In this document: positions 43,937 through 51,185 of the stretch, in pieces
Layout: each line of letters opens with the position of its first letter
Numbering within the stretch: the stretch's first letter is position 1
Source: Rhodobacteraceae bacterium UBA6197
GTDB lineage: Bacteria; Pseudomonadota; Alphaproteobacteria; Rhodobacterales; Rhodobacteraceae
Assembly: GCA_002422085.1 (NCBI GenBank)
Contig: DISZ01000018.1
Coordinates: 524,336 to 588,335, forward strand
Direction of reading: 5' to 3'
DNA length: 64,000 bases
Position numbers and translations under genes: made by a program
Notes under the pieces: model-generated
Seen by the model: only the letters and a program-made list of their open reading frames with translations
What the model was told of the DNA's origin: nothing
Database searches by the model: none

Positions 43937-45031
43937 TCAGGAAAGGCTCGAGGCGTAATCCTCGTAGCCAAACTGGCGAACGAGCCGGATCGAGCCGTCC
44001 AGTTCGCGAATCGCAATGGCGGGCATCGCCACGCCGTTGAACCAGTTCTTCTTGACCATCGTGTAGCCGGCAGCGTCGCCCACGGAGATGCGGCTGCCGA
44101 TGGTCAGTGGCTCTGGAAAGCGGGCCTCGCCAAAGATATCGCCTGCAAGGCAGGATTTGCCGCAGATTTCATAGGCATGATCGCCGATTTGTGGCAGGCG
44201 CGCGGGTTGGCGATAGATCAGCAGATCCAGCATATGGGCCTCGATGCTGCTATCGACGATGGCCAGCTTCTTGCCGTTGTCGAGAAGGTCGAGCACCGTC
44301 ACCTCAAGCGTGGTCGATTGGGTGATCGCGGCCTCGCCGGGCTCAAGATAGACTTGCACACCGAACCGTTCGGCAAAGGCCTTCAGCCGGGCGGCCAGCC
44401 GGTCGAGCGGATAGCCCTCGCCGGTGAAATGGATGCCGCCGCCAAGGCTGACCCAATCGACACGCGCCAGAAGGGCGCCGAATTCGGCCTCGATCCGGGA
44501 CAGTTGCTGGTCGAACAGGTCGAAATCGGCGTTCTCGCAGTTGTAATGGATCATGAAGCCCGAAATCTGGTCGATCACGGATTCGATCTTGGTCACATCC
44601 CATTCACCCAGTCGCGAAAACGGCCGCGCCGGATCGGCCAGATCAAACCCCGAGGTCGAGAACCGCGGGTTCAGCCGCAGACCACGCGCAATGCCCGACG
44701 CGCGCGGCGCAAAGCGGGTCAGTTGCCCGATCGAATTGAAGATGATCTTGTCGGCATAACCCACCGCTTCTTCGATCTCATGGTCTGCCCAGGCGACCGA
44801 ATAGGCATGGGTTTCGCCGCCGAATTTTTCGCGCCCGAGGCGCAATTCATAAAGCGACGATGAGGTGGTGCCGTCCATATGGGGGCGCATCGTGTCAAAC
44901 GCGGCCCAGGTCGCAAAGCACTTCAGCGCCAACAATGCCTTGGCGCCCGAGGCCGCGCGCAGTTGCGCGATCTTGTGCATGTTGCGCAGGAGAGCCTGCT
45001 TGTCGATCAGGTAATAGGGTGTCTGGATCAT
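43937..45031 (-). CDS. nspC: Carboxynorspermidine decarboxylase
   Basis: A 364-residue PLP decarboxylase (alanine racemase-fold type) that yields norspermidine or spermidine. The PLP Lys is in KALLALKCFATW near residue 34, the glycine region in VSLGGGIHFTGEGYPLDRL and the active-site Cys in CGKSCLAGDIFGE. The start at 45031 (MIQTPYYLIDK) has GGGGG before it; an upstream in-frame extension has no such site. It pairs with the dehydrogenase gene downstream. Confidence 0.93.
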   Translation of the reverse strand: MIQTPYYLIDKQALLRNMHKIAQLRAASGAKALLALKCFATWAAFDTMRPHMDGTTSSSLYELRLGREKFGGETHAYSVAWADHEIEEAVGYADKIIFNSIGQLTRFAPRASGIARGLRLNPRFSTSGFDLADPARPFSRLGEWDVTKIESVIDQISGFMIHYNCENADFDLFDQQLSRIEAEFGALLARVDWVSLGGGIHFTGEGYPLDRLAARLKAFAERFGVQVYLEPGEAAITQSTTLEVTVLDLLDNGKKLAIVDSSIEAHMLDLLIYRQPARLPQIGDHAYEICGKSCLAGDIFGEARFPEPLTIGSRISVGDAAGYTMVKKNWFNGVAMPAIAIRELDGSIRLVRQFGYEDYASSLS

Positions 45032-45094
45032 GGCCCCCCCGAGTGGCAAACGAGCAGCGCGTATAGGGGTTGCGACCCTCACACGCAAGGGCAG

Positions 45095-45799
45095 TCACTC
45101 GACGCGGATCGCATCCTTTGGGATGGCAAGCGTATAACCCTTGCGCGCGATGTTGCGCACCAGAAGCTCGGCCACCAGCTGATTGCCCAAGGCGTCGCGC
45201 AGGCGCTTGATGCGGGTGGCGCCGGCGGCCTCGTCGCAATCGGGGGCGGGGCGGCCGGAAATGACGGCCTCGATTTCGGCCCCTGACAGCACGTCGTCAT
45301 CCATCCGCGCTTCGGCCAGAACCGCGAGGGTTTCAACCGCGGCAGGGGTCAGGGTAAAGGCCATGTCGTTCAGGAGAACGGCGTTTTCGCCGCGCAAGAT
45401 GCGCAGGCTGCGGACCTCGATTCCGGTGCGCTGGATTTGCGTCATGCGGCGGTTCAACGCGACGATCATCAGCAAGAACACCAAGGCGGCGATCAACAGC
45501 GCGGTGGCAAAGACCAAGAGGATGAAGATGATGACGCGGTAAGACGACAGAACCTCGGAAAAGGCGGTGCCCGAGCCGGCAAGCACCTCCAGCAGGCGCA
45601 ATTCCACTGGGGCGGTAAGCGCGTCATTTTCGACAAAGATACGCTCGACGCGGGCGTTGAAGGCGTTGGCGTCAGGCAGCGAGATGAACAGCAACACTGC
45701 CGCCAAAGCCAGAATCGCGACGATGGCGGCTATGCCCCAGAGCACGGCGCGGTTGCCCGCGCGCAGGCTGTCAGTAGCGGAGGAAATAGGGCCCGGCAC
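45095..45799 (-). CDS. Membrane-anchored OmpR-type winged-helix protein
   Basis: A 234-residue protein with two membrane helices first (about residues 18-41 and 88-115) and a winged-helix domain last (about 128-230). The late part has MAFTLTPAAVETLAVLAEAR, TRIKRLRDALGNQLV and the wing VRNIARKGYTLAI, as in OmpR/ToxR-type DNA binders. In ToxR the order is reversed, DNA domain first. The start is probably the GTG at 45799 (AAAGGA before it), which overlaps the upstream secreted-protein gene by 29 bases. The signal sensed and the target genes are unknown. Confidence 0.7.
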   Translation of the reverse strand: MPGPISSATDSLRAGNRAVLWGIAAIVAILALAAVLLFISLPDANAFNARVERIFVENDALTAPVELRLLEVLAGSGTAFSEVLSSYRVIIFILLVFATALLIAALVFLLMIVALNRRMTQIQRTGIEVRSLRILRGENAVLLNDMAFTLTPAAVETLAVLAEARMDDDVLSGAEIEAVISGRPAPDCDEAAGATRIKRLRDALGNQLVAELLVRNIARKGYTLAIPKDAIRVE

Positions 45800-46052
45800 T
45801 GGCTTTCCTTTGATCCAAACCTTCTGGCCCGAAGATGGACAGGATGTTGAGCAGCGTCCAGCCGTCTTTTGCCAGACGCGGCGCCAGCGATTTGGCGGCA
45901 GCGCCCGGGGTGCAGGCGCTGTCAGGCAGTTTGGCCACGCCATAGTGCAGACGCAACGGGTTGTCCTGCTTGGCCTTGTAGTCGGCATAGCAGGCGGCGC
46001 TTGCGGGCGAGGCGGCCATTAGGGCCAGTGCGATGAGAAGGGTGTGTTTCAT
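45771..46052 (-). CDS. Small secreted protein, function unknown
   Basis: A 93-residue protein with a clear signal peptide (MKHTLLIALALMAASPASA) and a mature part of about 74 residues with two Cys (ACYADY and DSACTP) that could form one disulfide. The motif DGWTLLNILSIFGPEGLDQR stands out but is not a domain I know. It overlaps the winged-helix membrane protein by 29 bases and should be co-expressed with it. Confidence 0.7.
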   Translation of the reverse strand: MKHTLLIALALMAASPASAACYADYKAKQDNPLRLHYGVAKLPDSACTPGAAAKSLAPRLAKDGWTLLNILSIFGPEGLDQRKASAGPYFLRY

Positions 46053-46229
46053 GAGAATGACCCTGCGTGGAACGGGTTTGTTATGCAATGGCAAGGGGCT
46101 GCGCGGGGCGTGCTATCCGATAACGGTGCGGTGATATTGCGTGGCAAGGCCGGGTGGCGCGACGGTTGGGGCATCGCAACAGGCGGGCTTGTTCCGCTAC
46201 CAGTGATTCCCTGTGAAAGGATCCAAGCC

Positions 46230-46730
46230 ATGAGACGCTTTACCTCTGCCATTGCCATCGCCGCCATCGCACTGGCTGGTCTGACCGCAACCCCTGCCGC
46301 CGCATGGACCAAAACCGAACAACAACTGCTTGGCATCGTGGCCGGGGCCCTGGTGCTGGGCACCGTGATAAACGAGTTGGACAAGAAAAAGTCCCGCCGC
46401 GAAACAGTGAACGAGACGCCATCGCGCAATGCTTGGGACAACGGATACTACAACCAGTTTCCCGATCGCTTTCCTGACAGCCATTCAAGTCGAAAATCCG
46501 ACCGCCACGATTACCGACGTGATCGGGTTTTGCCCGAAAACTGCGTGACCAAGGTGAAAACGCATGCCGGAAAGCGTGAAGTGCTGTCTGGGCGTTGCCT
46601 TGCGCGTGAGGGGAAAGACCGTGCCCTGCCGCAGGCCTGCGCCTTCGACATCCGGGCCGATCATGGCCGCACGACAGTTTATGGCAAGCGTTGCCTGCAA
46701 GACCGTGGCTATCGCATCGGTCGGCGCTAA
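46230..46730 (+). CDS. Exported basic protein with Cys-rich C-terminus, unknown function
   Basis: A 166-residue protein. Signal peptide (ending in ATPAAAW, about residue 25), then a hydrophobic patch QQLLGIVAGALVLGTVI, a Lys/Arg/Asp-rich middle (KKKSRRETVNE and SRKSDRHDYRRDR) and a C-terminal part with four Cys (ENCVTK, GRCLAR, QACAFD, KRCLQD), presumably two disulfides. The layout is that of Rhodobacterales envelope proteins of unknown role. GAAAGGATCC precedes the ATG, and a strong terminator follows. Confidence 0.75.
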   Translation: MRRFTSAIAIAAIALAGLTATPAAAWTKTEQQLLGIVAGALVLGTVINELDKKKSRRETVNETPSRNAWDNGYYNQFPDRFPDSHSSRKSDRHDYRRDRVLPENCVTKVKTHAGKREVLSGRCLAREGKDRALPQACAFDIRADHGRTTVYGKRCLQDRGYRIGRR

Positions 46731-46755
46731 GACGCGGGATTGGCGATCAAGCCTT

Positions 46756-46785
46756 GGCGGGTGCCCTGCGGCGCCCGCCCTTTTT
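46756..46785 (+). terminator. Rho-independent terminator
   Basis: GGCGGGTGCC (46756-46765), CTGC loop, GGCGCCCGCC (46770-46779), then CTTTTT. It follows the exported basic protein gene by 25 bases. Confidence 0.85.
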
Positions 46786-46822
46786 CATTGCGGCCGGGAA
46801 AAAATTTCGGCATCCCGAGACA

Positions 46823-47449
46823 ATGACACAGGCCCCCGATTTTTCGTTTGAGCTGGCCGCGCAGGCGCGTGGCCTGACCCTCGTCGCCGGGGTTGACGAG
46901 GTGGGGCGCGGGCCGCTTTGCGGCCCGGTTACGGCCGCGGCCGTGGTGCTTGACCCTGCGCGCATTCCCGTCGGCCTCAATGACAGCAAGAAGTTAACGG
47001 CGGCGCGTCGCGCGATCCTGGCCCGGCAGATCTGGGCCAGCGCCAATTGCGCCGTCGCCCATGCCAGCGTCGAAGAGATCGACACGCTCAACATCCTTCA
47101 GGCCAGCCATCTGGCCATGTGCCGCGCGCTGGCTGCGCTGCCGCAGCAGCCGGACCATGTGCTGATAGACGGCAATCGCCTGCCGCGCGACCTGACGCTG
47201 AGCGCCGAAGCAATCGTGAAGGGTGATGCGCGCAGCCTGTCGATTGCCGCGGCCTCGATCATCGCAAAACAGGCGCGTGATTTGTTGATGGTGGATTTGG
47301 CGCAACAGCATCCCGGCTATGGCTGGGAAAAGAACGCAGGCTACCCCACCAAGGACCATCTGGAGGCACTGCTAAATCTTGGGGTGACCCCTGTGCATAG
47401 ACGTTCGTTTCGGCCAGTGCACAACATCTTGTGCAAGCAAAATTCGTAA
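46823..47449 (+). CDS. rnhB: Ribonuclease HII
   Basis: A 208-residue enzyme that cuts RNA in RNA-DNA hybrids, starting excision of misplaced ribonucleotides. The active-site block GVDEVGRGPLCGPVTAAAVV (near residue 22) and LIDGN, DARSLSIAAASIIAK and HPGYGWEKNAGYPT are all present. The start at 46823 follows the terminator; the ribosome site (GAG) is weak. It precedes ccrM by 108 bases. Confidence 0.95.
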   Translation: MTQAPDFSFELAAQARGLTLVAGVDEVGRGPLCGPVTAAAVVLDPARIPVGLNDSKKLTAARRAILARQIWASANCAVAHASVEEIDTLNILQASHLAMCRALAALPQQPDHVLIDGNRLPRDLTLSAEAIVKGDARSLSIAAASIIAKQARDLLMVDLAQQHPGYGWEKNAGYPTKDHLEALLNLGVTPVHRRSFRPVHNILCKQNS

Positions 47450-47455
47450 CCCTTT

Positions 47456-47494
47456 GATTCAAAAAAGAATTTGACGGCGAATCGCCTGTGACTC
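47456..47494. promoter_or_regulatory. Cluster of three GANTC sites in the ccrM upstream region
   Basis: GATTC at 47456, GAATC at 47479 and GACTC at 47490, all within 39 bases and 64-102 bases before the ccrM start. GANTC is the sequence methylated by CcrM, so the methylase probably marks its own promoter region. Confidence 0.7.
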
Positions 47495-47557
47495 ATTCTG
47501 ACCTCATGCAAATCGGCACCATAAGCCGAACACCCGGACGGGCAAACGAGGCAGAAA

Positions 47558-48685
47558 ATGACAAAGACCGTGACCAAGGCGGCGCCTGTGGCGCTGCCGT
47601 TGAACCAGATTATCGCAGGTGACTGCATTGAGGTTATGAACGCGCTGCCCGAAGGCAGTGTGGACCTTATCTTTGCTGATCCTCCCTACAATTTGCAGTT
47701 GCGTGGCGATCTGCACCGACCCGATAATTCCAAGGTCGACGCGGTGGATGACGCATGGGACCAGTTTTCCAGCTTTGGTGCCTATGACCGCTTTACCCGT
47801 GACTGGCTTGCCGCCGCGCGTCGTTTGCTGAAGCCGAATGGGGCGATCTGGGTGATCGGATCTTACCACAACATCTTTCGGGTAGGCGCGACCTTGCAGG
47901 ACCAGGGCTACTGGATCCTGAATGACGTGGTTTGGCGCAAGTCGAACCCGATGCCAAACTTTCGGGGCAAGCGGTTCACCAATGCGCATGAGACGCTGAT
48001 CTGGGCCTCAAAATCCGAAGGCGCCAAGTATACCTTCAACTATGAGGCGCTGAAGGCGCTGAACGAAGGCGTGCAGATGCGGTCGGACTGGGTGCTGCCG
48101 CTTTGCACCGGGCATGAACGCGAAAAGGATGCCGTCGGCGACAAGGCCCACCCGACGCAAAAGCCCGAAAGCCTGCTGCACCGCGTGCTTGTCGCGACCA
48201 CGAATCCTGGGGATGTGGTGCTTGATCCGTTTTTCGGGACCGGAACGACCGGGGCGGTGGCCAAAATGCTGGGGCGCGAATTCATCGGGATCGAGCGCGA
48301 GGAAGCGTATCGCGAAGTCGCCGCCAAACGTCTGGCCCGGGTGCGCAAATTTGACCGCGAGGCGCTGGAAACCAGCACCTCCAAACGTGCCGAGCCGCGT
48401 GTGCCGTTCGGGCAGGTCGTTGAGCGTGGCATGTTGCGGCCGGGCGAGGAGCTGTTCTCGCTCGGGAACCGCTACAAGGCCAAGGTGCGCGCTGACGGAA
48501 CGCTGGTGGCCCATGATACCAAGGGGTCGATCCATCAGGTCGGTGCGCATCTGGAAGGTGCGCCTTCGTGCAATGGCTGGACCTACTGGCACTTCAAGCG
48601 CGAAGGCAAGATGGTCTCGATCGACATTTTGCGTCAGCAGATCCGCGCCGAAATGGACGCCGAGACCTCGGGCCGTCCGAACTGA
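47558..48685 (+). CDS. ccrM: Cell-cycle DNA adenine methyltransferase CcrM (GANTC)
   Basis: A 375-residue adenine-N6 methyltransferase of the beta class: catalytic DPPYNLQLRG (residues 41-50) comes before the SAM motif DPFFGTGTTGAVA (near residue 225). The C-terminal extension (about 275-375), with FGQVVERGMLRPGEELFS and IHQVGAHLEGAPSCNGWTYW, is the CcrM RAMA-type domain that helps target recognition. It methylates GANTC after replication and links gene expression to the cell cycle in alphaproteobacteria. Three GANTC sites lie upstream, and a terminator follows. Confidence 0.96.
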   Translation: MTKTVTKAAPVALPLNQIIAGDCIEVMNALPEGSVDLIFADPPYNLQLRGDLHRPDNSKVDAVDDAWDQFSSFGAYDRFTRDWLAAARRLLKPNGAIWVIGSYHNIFRVGATLQDQGYWILNDVVWRKSNPMPNFRGKRFTNAHETLIWASKSEGAKYTFNYEALKALNEGVQMRSDWVLPLCTGHEREKDAVGDKAHPTQKPESLLHRVLVATTNPGDVVLDPFFGTGTTGAVAKMLGREFIGIEREEAYREVAAKRLARVRKFDREALETSTSKRAEPRVPFGQVVERGMLRPGEELFSLGNRYKAKVRADGTLVAHDTKGSIHQVGAHLEGAPSCNGWTYWHFKREGKMVSIDILRQQIRAEMDAETSGRPN

Positions 48686-48742
48686 ACTAGCGATACGTTT
48701 TACCGCCGGTGCTTTGAGGTCCGTCCGCAAAGCGCAGACTTG

Positions 48743-48770
48743 CCCCGCCGTGTGATCGGCGGGGTTTTTT
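48743..48770 (+). terminator. Terminator of ccrM
   Basis: CCCCGCCG (48743-48750), TGTGAT loop, CGGCGGGG (48757-48764) and six T. Confidence 0.9.
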
Positions 48771-48800
48771 CGTGCCTGACGGCGCGCGGGTCGTGGCGGC

Positions 48801-48838
48801 GGAACGCTCCGCGGGGGATATTTGGACGAAGATGAAAC
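48801..48838. repeat. Dispersed palindromic repeat, copy 4 (after ccrM)
   Basis: GCTCCGCGGGGGATATTTGG (48806-48825) continues as ACGAAGATGAAAC, matching copy 2 closely in the tail (GCGAAGATGAAA there). The upstream palindromic arm is degraded. Together with 48839-49049, where I see no gene, it separates ccrM from the LacI gene. Confidence 0.65.
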
Positions 48839-49049
48839 AAGATGCGCTTCAATGGCGAAAAGGTTGGTCGGTCTGGTCTCAGTCGATTTTTCGAACAGAT
48901 CCGGAAAATCCGGTCAGGTTGCCCTGCGCCGCTTGCAACCAGCCTGCCCCAGCGGGGTCGGAAACGCGCGTCGGTTGAGACGGGTAAAGGCCGACCAATG
49001 CGTTTGACGTGAAAATGCCCCGCTATTCGCCGATCGAGGCGCAATGCCG

Positions 49050-50051
49050 TCAGGAAGCTTGGCCGCCAGCAGAACCGCGCAAGATGAATTTGGTGGGTGA
49101 ACAAGAGATCGTGCCCTGCGCTTCGTCTTCTTGCGAGGACAGCAACAGGGTCGCGCGTTGGGCGAGATCGTCGGGCGCAACATCTATCGTGCTGATCCCG
49201 CCCGCGATCCAGCGATAGCTGACCGGATCGCCGTAGCCGACGAAAGCGAGGTCTTGCGGAAACTTGACTCCACTTCGCAGGCAGCAGTCCAGGGCACCAT
49301 TCGAGATTTCGAAACCGCCACAGATCAGGGCGTCGGGCGGGGTCGCAAGGGCCAGCAGGGCAGACATGTTATCCTGGCCCATCACGAAGCCGGGAAAGCC
49401 GGTTCGGATCAGGGTCTGGTCCAGCGCAAGGCCATTCGCGAGCAACCCGGCCTTGTAGGCAGCGACCCTTCCACGACCCGAGGACAAGGACGGATCCGCA
49501 CCGATAAAAGCGATGCGTTGTCGACCGATACCTGCCAGATGGGCGACAGCCGCCTTTATCGAGGCGCCATCGTCGATCAGCAACTTGCCCCAGACCTCGG
49601 TCTTCTGGCGGCTTCGAATCAATTCGATGATCCGCATTGAAGAGGCGATCCTTTCGGTGGTTCCGACTGGTCGTGGCGTCGGCACCAGAATCGCAGCCGC
49701 GGCCTGCAAAGCCTGTAGGCGCAGCAAGGATTGCTGTTCTCTTTCGGGGTCGTCATTGGTCAAATGGATCACCAGATCGAGCCCGAGATCCGCGCACAGA
49801 AGGGCCAGAGAGTTGGCAAAGCGGGCGTAGAACTCGTTGATGATATTGGGCAACAATAGGCCGACAATGGCAGTCGGGTCGCCGCGCATCGCGTTGGCAG
49901 CCGAACTTTTCACATAGCCAAGTTCTTTCGCGCGGGCCAGGATCAGGGCGCGGGTTTCAGGGTTCACGTTTGGATTGCCCGACAGCGCCCGTGAAACGGT
50001 CATGTGCGAGATTTCGAGATCCCGAGCAATGGATTTTATCGTTACCCGCAA
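49050..50051 (-). CDS. LacI-family repressor of the sugar-catabolism locus
   Basis: A 333-residue LacI/GalR regulator. The DNA-binding part TIKSIARDLEISHMTVSRAL and hinge YVKSSAANAMRGDPTAIVGL are complete, followed by the sugar-binding core. The start is probably TTG at 50051, because AAAGGAA stands four bases before it; a further TTG at 50066 has no such site. It diverges from the catabolic operon, and a 35-base inverted repeat (50128-50162) covers the facing promoter, so it should repress that operon until the sugar or an intermediate binds. Confidence 0.88.
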   Translation of the reverse strand: MRVTIKSIARDLEISHMTVSRALSGNPNVNPETRALILARAKELGYVKSSAANAMRGDPTAIVGLLLPNIINEFYARFANSLALLCADLGLDLVIHLTNDDPEREQQSLLRLQALQAAAAILVPTPRPVGTTERIASSMRIIELIRSRQKTEVWGKLLIDDGASIKAAVAHLAGIGRQRIAFIGADPSLSSGRGRVAAYKAGLLANGLALDQTLIRTGFPGFVMGQDNMSALLALATPPDALICGGFEISNGALDCCLRSGVKFPQDLAFVGYGDPVSYRWIAGGISTIDVAPDDLAQRATLLLSSQEDEAQGTISCSPTKFILRGSAGGQAS

Positions 50052-50103
50052 AGGGGTTCCTTTCAAGGGTCCGAAAATTCAACTGCATCTTTTGCTGAAC
50101 GGG

Positions 50104-50132
50104 TTGACATGTCAATGGCGCGCAGCGTAAAT
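50104..50132 (+). promoter_or_regulatory. Probable promoter of the sugar-catabolism operon
   Basis: TTGACA (50104-50109), 17-base spacer, GTAAAT (50127-50132). The -10 box lies inside the left arm of the operator, and the kinase start is 54 bases further. Confidence 0.65.
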
Positions 50133-50162
50133 GTTCACGTGAACTGTGCACGTGAACATTTA
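50128..50162. promoter_or_regulatory. Operator: 14-base inverted repeat
   Basis: Arms TAAATGTTCACGTG (50128-50141) and CACGTGAACATTTA (50149-50162) are exact reverse complements around AACTGTG. Within them sits the perfect smaller palindrome GTTCACGTGAAC (50133-50144), and a mirror partial copy lies to the right. A central CG is typical for LacI-family sites. Confidence 0.85.
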
Positions 50163-50185
50163 CTCAAAACGAAGGGGAACTCGCT

Positions 50186-51175
50186 TTGACCACCACGCTC
50201 GAACAGCTTTGTGCCGCATTGATGGAAGGCATTGGGCTTTGCTCTGCGGCAGAGGTGACTTCGGTGCGGCCGCTGGCGGGTGGGGTGGCCTCTGACATCG
50301 CGGCGGTCAGTTTCAAAGGGCGCACGGTCTGCACGAAATTTGCGCTGGCGAAATTGAACGTGACCGAAGAGTGGTTCGCGCCGGTGCATCGCGGACGGGC
50401 GGAATATGCCTGGCTTGGGGCGGCGGGCGCGATTGTGCCCGGTTCGGTGCCGGCGCTTTTGGGCTGGTCCGACAAGGAAAACGGCTTTGCGATGGAATTC
50501 ATTGATGGAGCCAACACCTATCTTTGGAAGGGGGCATTGCTGCAAGCTGCCCCGTTGCAAGGCGAGGCCGTCGCGGTCGCAGACGTTCTGGGCCGAATAC
50601 ATGCGGCTTCGACGGCCGAAAACTTCGATCGTGCGCCCTTTGACAATGCCGCAGATTTTGACCAGCTGCGGCTGGAGCCCTATCTGCGTTTTACGGCAAA
50701 GCGCCATACGGCCTTGGCCGAGCCGCTTGTTACCATGGCCGAGGCGCTGCTGCGCAGTCGCACCGCCCTGGTGCATGGCGATGTAAGCCCCAAGAATATC
50801 CTGTTCCGCGATGGCCAACCGATTGTTCTGGATGCAGAATGCGCGACCATGGGTGATCCGGCATTTGACGTTGCCTTTTGCCTGAATCATCTGCTGCTGA
50901 AGTCCTATCATTTGCCGACGTTACAGACCGATTTGCGGGCCGAAGTTGCGAACTTCTGGAAGGCCTATGCGGGTCATGTCACCTGGGAGCCGGTTGCCGA
51001 ACTTGAAACGCGGATCGCGACCTTGCTGCCGATGCTGATGCTGGCGCGGATCGACGGAAAATCACCGGTTGAATATCTGAGCGAGGCTCGTCGTGGGCAG
51101 GTTCGCGCAGCAGCGTTGCCTTTGATCGGCACCCCCGCGCCGGACCTGGCCGAATTGTTGAACAGATTGCAGTGA
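50186..51175 (+). CDS. APH-family small-molecule kinase (phosphotransferase)
   Basis: A 329-residue kinase of the aminoglycoside/choline kinase fold. The catalytic loop LVHGDVSPKNILF (near residue 195) and the metal loop VLDAECATMGDPAFDVAFCL (near residue 215) are intact, and the N-lobe has VRPLAGGVASDIAAV. As first gene of a sugar-acid catabolic operon it probably phosphorylates a hydroxyacid or sugar-derived acid; fructosamine- or choline-type substrates are less likely in this context. The start is TTG at 50186, fixed by GGGGAA six bases before it. Confidence 0.8.
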   Translation: MTTTLEQLCAALMEGIGLCSAAEVTSVRPLAGGVASDIAAVSFKGRTVCTKFALAKLNVTEEWFAPVHRGRAEYAWLGAAGAIVPGSVPALLGWSDKENGFAMEFIDGANTYLWKGALLQAAPLQGEAVAVADVLGRIHAASTAENFDRAPFDNAADFDQLRLEPYLRFTAKRHTALAEPLVTMAEALLRSRTALVHGDVSPKNILFRDGQPIVLDAECATMGDPAFDVAFCLNHLLLKSYHLPTLQTDLRAEVANFWKAYAGHVTWEPVAELETRIATLLPMLMLARIDGKSPVEYLSEARRGQVRAAALPLIGTPAPDLAELLNRLQ

Positions 51176-51185
51176 GGGAAAACCG

